NCBI GenBank assembly: GCA_032173965.1
Contig: CM063283.1
Coordinates: 81,160,743 to 81,224,742, forward strand
Length of the DNA: 64,000 nt
Source: Sitta carolinensis
Lineage: Eukaryota; Chordata; Aves; Passeriformes; Sittidae
Reading direction: 5' to 3'
Part shown: positions 61,086-64,000 of the stretch, piece by piece
Layout of the letters: each line of letters opens with the position of its first letter
Position numbering within the stretch: the stretch's first letter is position 1
Made by a program: the position numbers and the translations under genes
The notes under the pieces: generated by a model
What the model saw: only the letters and a program-made list of their open reading frames with translations
Database searches by the model: none
Told to the model about the DNA's origin: nothing

Positions 61086-64000
61086 AATTTGCTTGAGTCA
61101 TACCTCTAAAAACATGCTAGTCAGAAAGCAGTGCCCATTTCTGCGTTTCCACCCAGCAGGATAAAATAGTATGTTTGCTTTTGCTTGCAAAAGAGAACAA
61201 TTTGTTGCAGTGTTCCCATATCCAATTAAGTTTTTCTTCATCTCAGTACAATCAAAAGTAGAGCATTCGGGGACATGCTTGCCTTTATTGGCGAGCACTG
61301 GGCCCCAGGGTGCTGGCAGTGTGTGTATCTGTGGAGATGAGCAGAGCATCGTGGCTGCAGCAGCTCTGGGGAGCTGGGGCTGAGCTGAGAGGTCCTTCAC
61401 CCCCTTTGAACTCTAAGGTCTGCCTCTGTCTCTTTGTGGGCAGGCTCTCCAGGCACAAGTCTGGGGCAGAGTCCGGCACCTCAACCTCGTGCAGTGGGTG
61501 CATGGTCTTTGTTGGAGTCTGAGATAAAGATCTTAGCAATTTTTTTGTTTTTTTGTTTAGATGACAAAGAACTCATCAGGTAATGTAAATTGCTGGTGCC
61601 AAAGGTAATTTCTTGACGGTAGTCCAGAAATACCATTCTTAGGCTGTGTGAAAATTTAGCACCTATATCCTCAGTCTCTTAAATGTAATTTTACCTTGTT
61701 TTCTGAAGATAATGTTTTGAAATAAAGGCATTCTTTTGTGCTTCTGAAGTGTTTCCATGGGGGTTATTTTTCAGAAACTGGATGCAAAATGGCTAATCCT
61801 TCATTTCAGCTGGAAAAATGCTACCTACCAACCCAGATTTTCGGGATTTGTAAGGCAGAAAAATGAGAAGAGAAGAGGGGATTTAATTAATTTTCTTCAG
61901 CCTACAGTAGGAAGCATGTGCTCCAGGGAGCTTGGGTCCAGTGCAGCGTGCTGGTTTGTAGGGACAGTTGTGTAAGGAGTGGATGGGGGCTGAAAGGAAA
62001 TGGTGGTTGTGTATGTCTGCCTCAGTCTGTTCTCTGCAGCTTGGGAATGGGAATGGACCTACTTGGTGCTTTCCCTGCTGAATGGCTTCATGGACCCTTT
62101 CCACAAGCTGCCACTTTTAAGCAGCCTTTTAAAACACACCATCTTCTGGTGCTAAAAATTAGTGATGTTTTTCCTTCAGTCCTTTTTAGCACCAGGTGAG
62201 ATTTTATGTCACTGATGATATAAGAAGTATTCAGTCTCAAAGGGATGGTATAAACTTATGCTACCAGCTCTAAATTATTGTTTTACTGGAAAAATAGAGG
62301 TTTTACTGACCCTTTTTATTTTTAAAACATTTTTTAAAAGAATTTCTCTTGCAGGTTTATTTCAGATTTTGCAGATTCATTTCATATAATATATTTTTTA
62401 ATATCGTTTAGTCTTTGAGTTAAATAAAAACCAGCCTTCTACTGCAATGGATGCTATAAAAAGGAATATGTACTGATGTGTTCAAAGAGCAACTGAATCA
62501 GACACATAAAATGAGAGAAAATGAGAGGAAAAAAGGAAAACAGATAAGAGCATGATAGGAGGAAAAAAACCCCATGAATTCCACATTTCATGTTCCATTT
62601 TCTTTTCAAATAGTCATAGTTTTTAATTTAGTTTTAAATTTAATCCAAAATAGACAGATAAGAAACTAACATGCACGTTAATAAGCCCAACAAAATGGAG
62701 AGATACTGAAGGCTGAGAGGAAAGAGAGACCACGGAGAAAGCCAACACAAGGAGTAGACAAGGATGTAGAAGCATGTGAAGACAGAGAGAAAGAAGAATC
62801 TGCAAAAAGCTTTCTGCCACATAAACTTGAAGGAGCATAAGACCATATCCAGAAACTATTATGTGTAGGGGATGACTGTTTATTTAATGTTCATGTTAAG
62901 CAGACTTTTGAGTAGATGGCTCCTGAATAAAAAATTGGAGTCACTCGATAGTTCAGGATTTCATTTTTGGAAGTCGCATTTATTACACTAAGGTGCTAGA
63001 GAAACTCTCAGAGAGTCACGTCCCAGTCAACACTGACACAGCTTTCACAGCTGTACCTGCTTACAAGGAGCAGCTGGGCCAGCACAATGCACACAAGCCT
63101 TGTTTAAGCCCCAGGCAGGAGGTGTGAGGGTACAGGCTTTATTTTAGACTTCAGCTTGCATATTCCCCTCTAATGCTCCATCAAGGAAAATTGTGTGTTT
63201 TCCTTTCCATTCTGTATACTTAACTTTCCTTGTCTTCTCTGAAGATCTTCCAAAGTGTTCAGCATTCCTGGCACCTTAATATTTCCAGTCTTTTCCCTTC
63301 CTCTTTTCCTCACTCATTCTCTCCTTTCCTGACTCTCTCTCTTTTTCCATCACTTAAAAAAAAAGAAAAATACAGAATGGAAAATAAAGCTTTGTAACAT
63401 GTATCTGGCTGTTTCATATTATGTTTAAGATGGTACTCGTGTACTGAACTCACAGGAGTTGCTTTGCGTTCTGTGGTTTGCATACTGCAAGCCAGCATTA
63501 AATATCAAAGGGAACAACCTGTAGATTTATTGTGCTTTTTAATTTTCAATTTTAAAAATAACTCCAGATTAATGGTGCTTGTACAGTCAGAAAAAGTGCA
63601 CATTTTTTAAATGGAATGATGTGATTTGCTATTCTCCATATTTCATCCACTATGCTAATTTTTTTTAGTTTGTCTTTAGCTGACTTCTGAGATAGACACG
63701 TAAGCCTACTGCCTAACCAGGAAAAACAAGGTTCTTCATGGATTTTATGTAAGATTGGAAAACTACACATGGATGATATGGATTACATGATATCTTTTCT
63801 CTGGAAACTATTCTGTTAAATTAGTTTCAAAGCTGTCAAATTAAAAACCATGGATGACATGCTATGTCCAGTGGGTGTTTTTGTCCTAGGAAGAGGTATC
63901 ATGCTAGCCTTGGGAAAAGCCTGAAAGATAACTTCCATTATTATTCAACTGAAAAGCAGAAACGAGTGACACAATCATTAAGCTAATTTTTTTCAGAAGG

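Larger units (their letters stand above)
58541..64000 (+). other. intron 3, later part to window end, no gene
   Basis: AT-rich with the G/T tracts listed separately and a GC-richer patch at about 61265-61510. A TCTGCCTCTGTCTCTTTGTGGGCAG string ending near 61443 looks like a splice acceptor, but the sequence after it is not a DHRSX exon. DHRSX continues beyond the window. Confidence 0.55.

Noticed and set aside
61420..61510. Splice-acceptor-like CTCTTTGTGGGCAG followed by open sequence
   Set aside because: The downstream translation does not resemble DHRSX and no matching donor in phase was found.
1..64000. CRISPR arrays, tRNA or rRNA genes, operons
   Set aside because: None seen. The window is vertebrate genomic DNA, and no cloverleaf-like or spaced-repeat structure was recognised by eye.

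Overview
This is a vertebrate, almost certainly avian, genomic window. The evidence is intron/exon structure with one CpG-island promoter, several copies of the CR1 LINE typical of bird genomes (including antisense copies that start with the AGAATCATAGAATCAT-type 3' end), and no Alu- or L1-like sequence. The gene pair matches the DHRSX-ZBED1 locus, which is pseudoautosomal (PAR1) in humans and, from general knowledge, autosomal in birds. Species cannot be told from the sequence alone.

Layout. Positions 1-1500 are AT-rich 5' flank. A GC/CpG-rich promoter island spans about 1500-3130 and holds coding exon 1 of DHRSX (2203-2314, + strand). Intron 1 is about 36.7 kb (2315-39015). Inside it, on the same strand, lies an intact 695-codon ZBED1 reading frame (9258-11345), a BED zinc finger/hAT-transposase-derived protein. 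DHRSX exon 2 (39016-39123) carries the Rossmann TGxxxGxG dinucleotide-binding motif. Intron 2 is about 12.1 kb. Exon 3 is at 51258-51326, and intron 3 runs off the window at 64000. The three exons join in frame with all introns in phase 1 and encode the first 96 residues of a protein expected to be about 330 residues. The remaining exons lie beyond the window.

The rest is non-coding intron: six recognisable CR1 fragments of different ages and both orientations, one much older CR1/L3-like relic, and many simple repeats. The main repeats are an (AATAT)n array, a 184-bp almost pure polypyrimidine tract, a (GGGA)n G-quadruplex motif, a 38-nt T run and several G/T-rich tracts in intron 3.

The genes: DHRSX is an SDR-family oxidoreductase, linked in recent work to the polyprenol-to-dolichol pathway that supplies N-glycosylation. 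ZBED1 (human DREF) is a domesticated hAT transposase acting as a nuclear DNA-binding regulator. Nesting, common orientation and a single visible CpG island suggest that they share a promoter region. I found no convincing new biological system. The most useful leads are the ZBED1 leader (overlapping upstream frames), two CR1 copies that gained T/GT-rich expansions at the same internal position, and an isolated CpG patch before a distal polyadenylation signal downstream of ZBED1.
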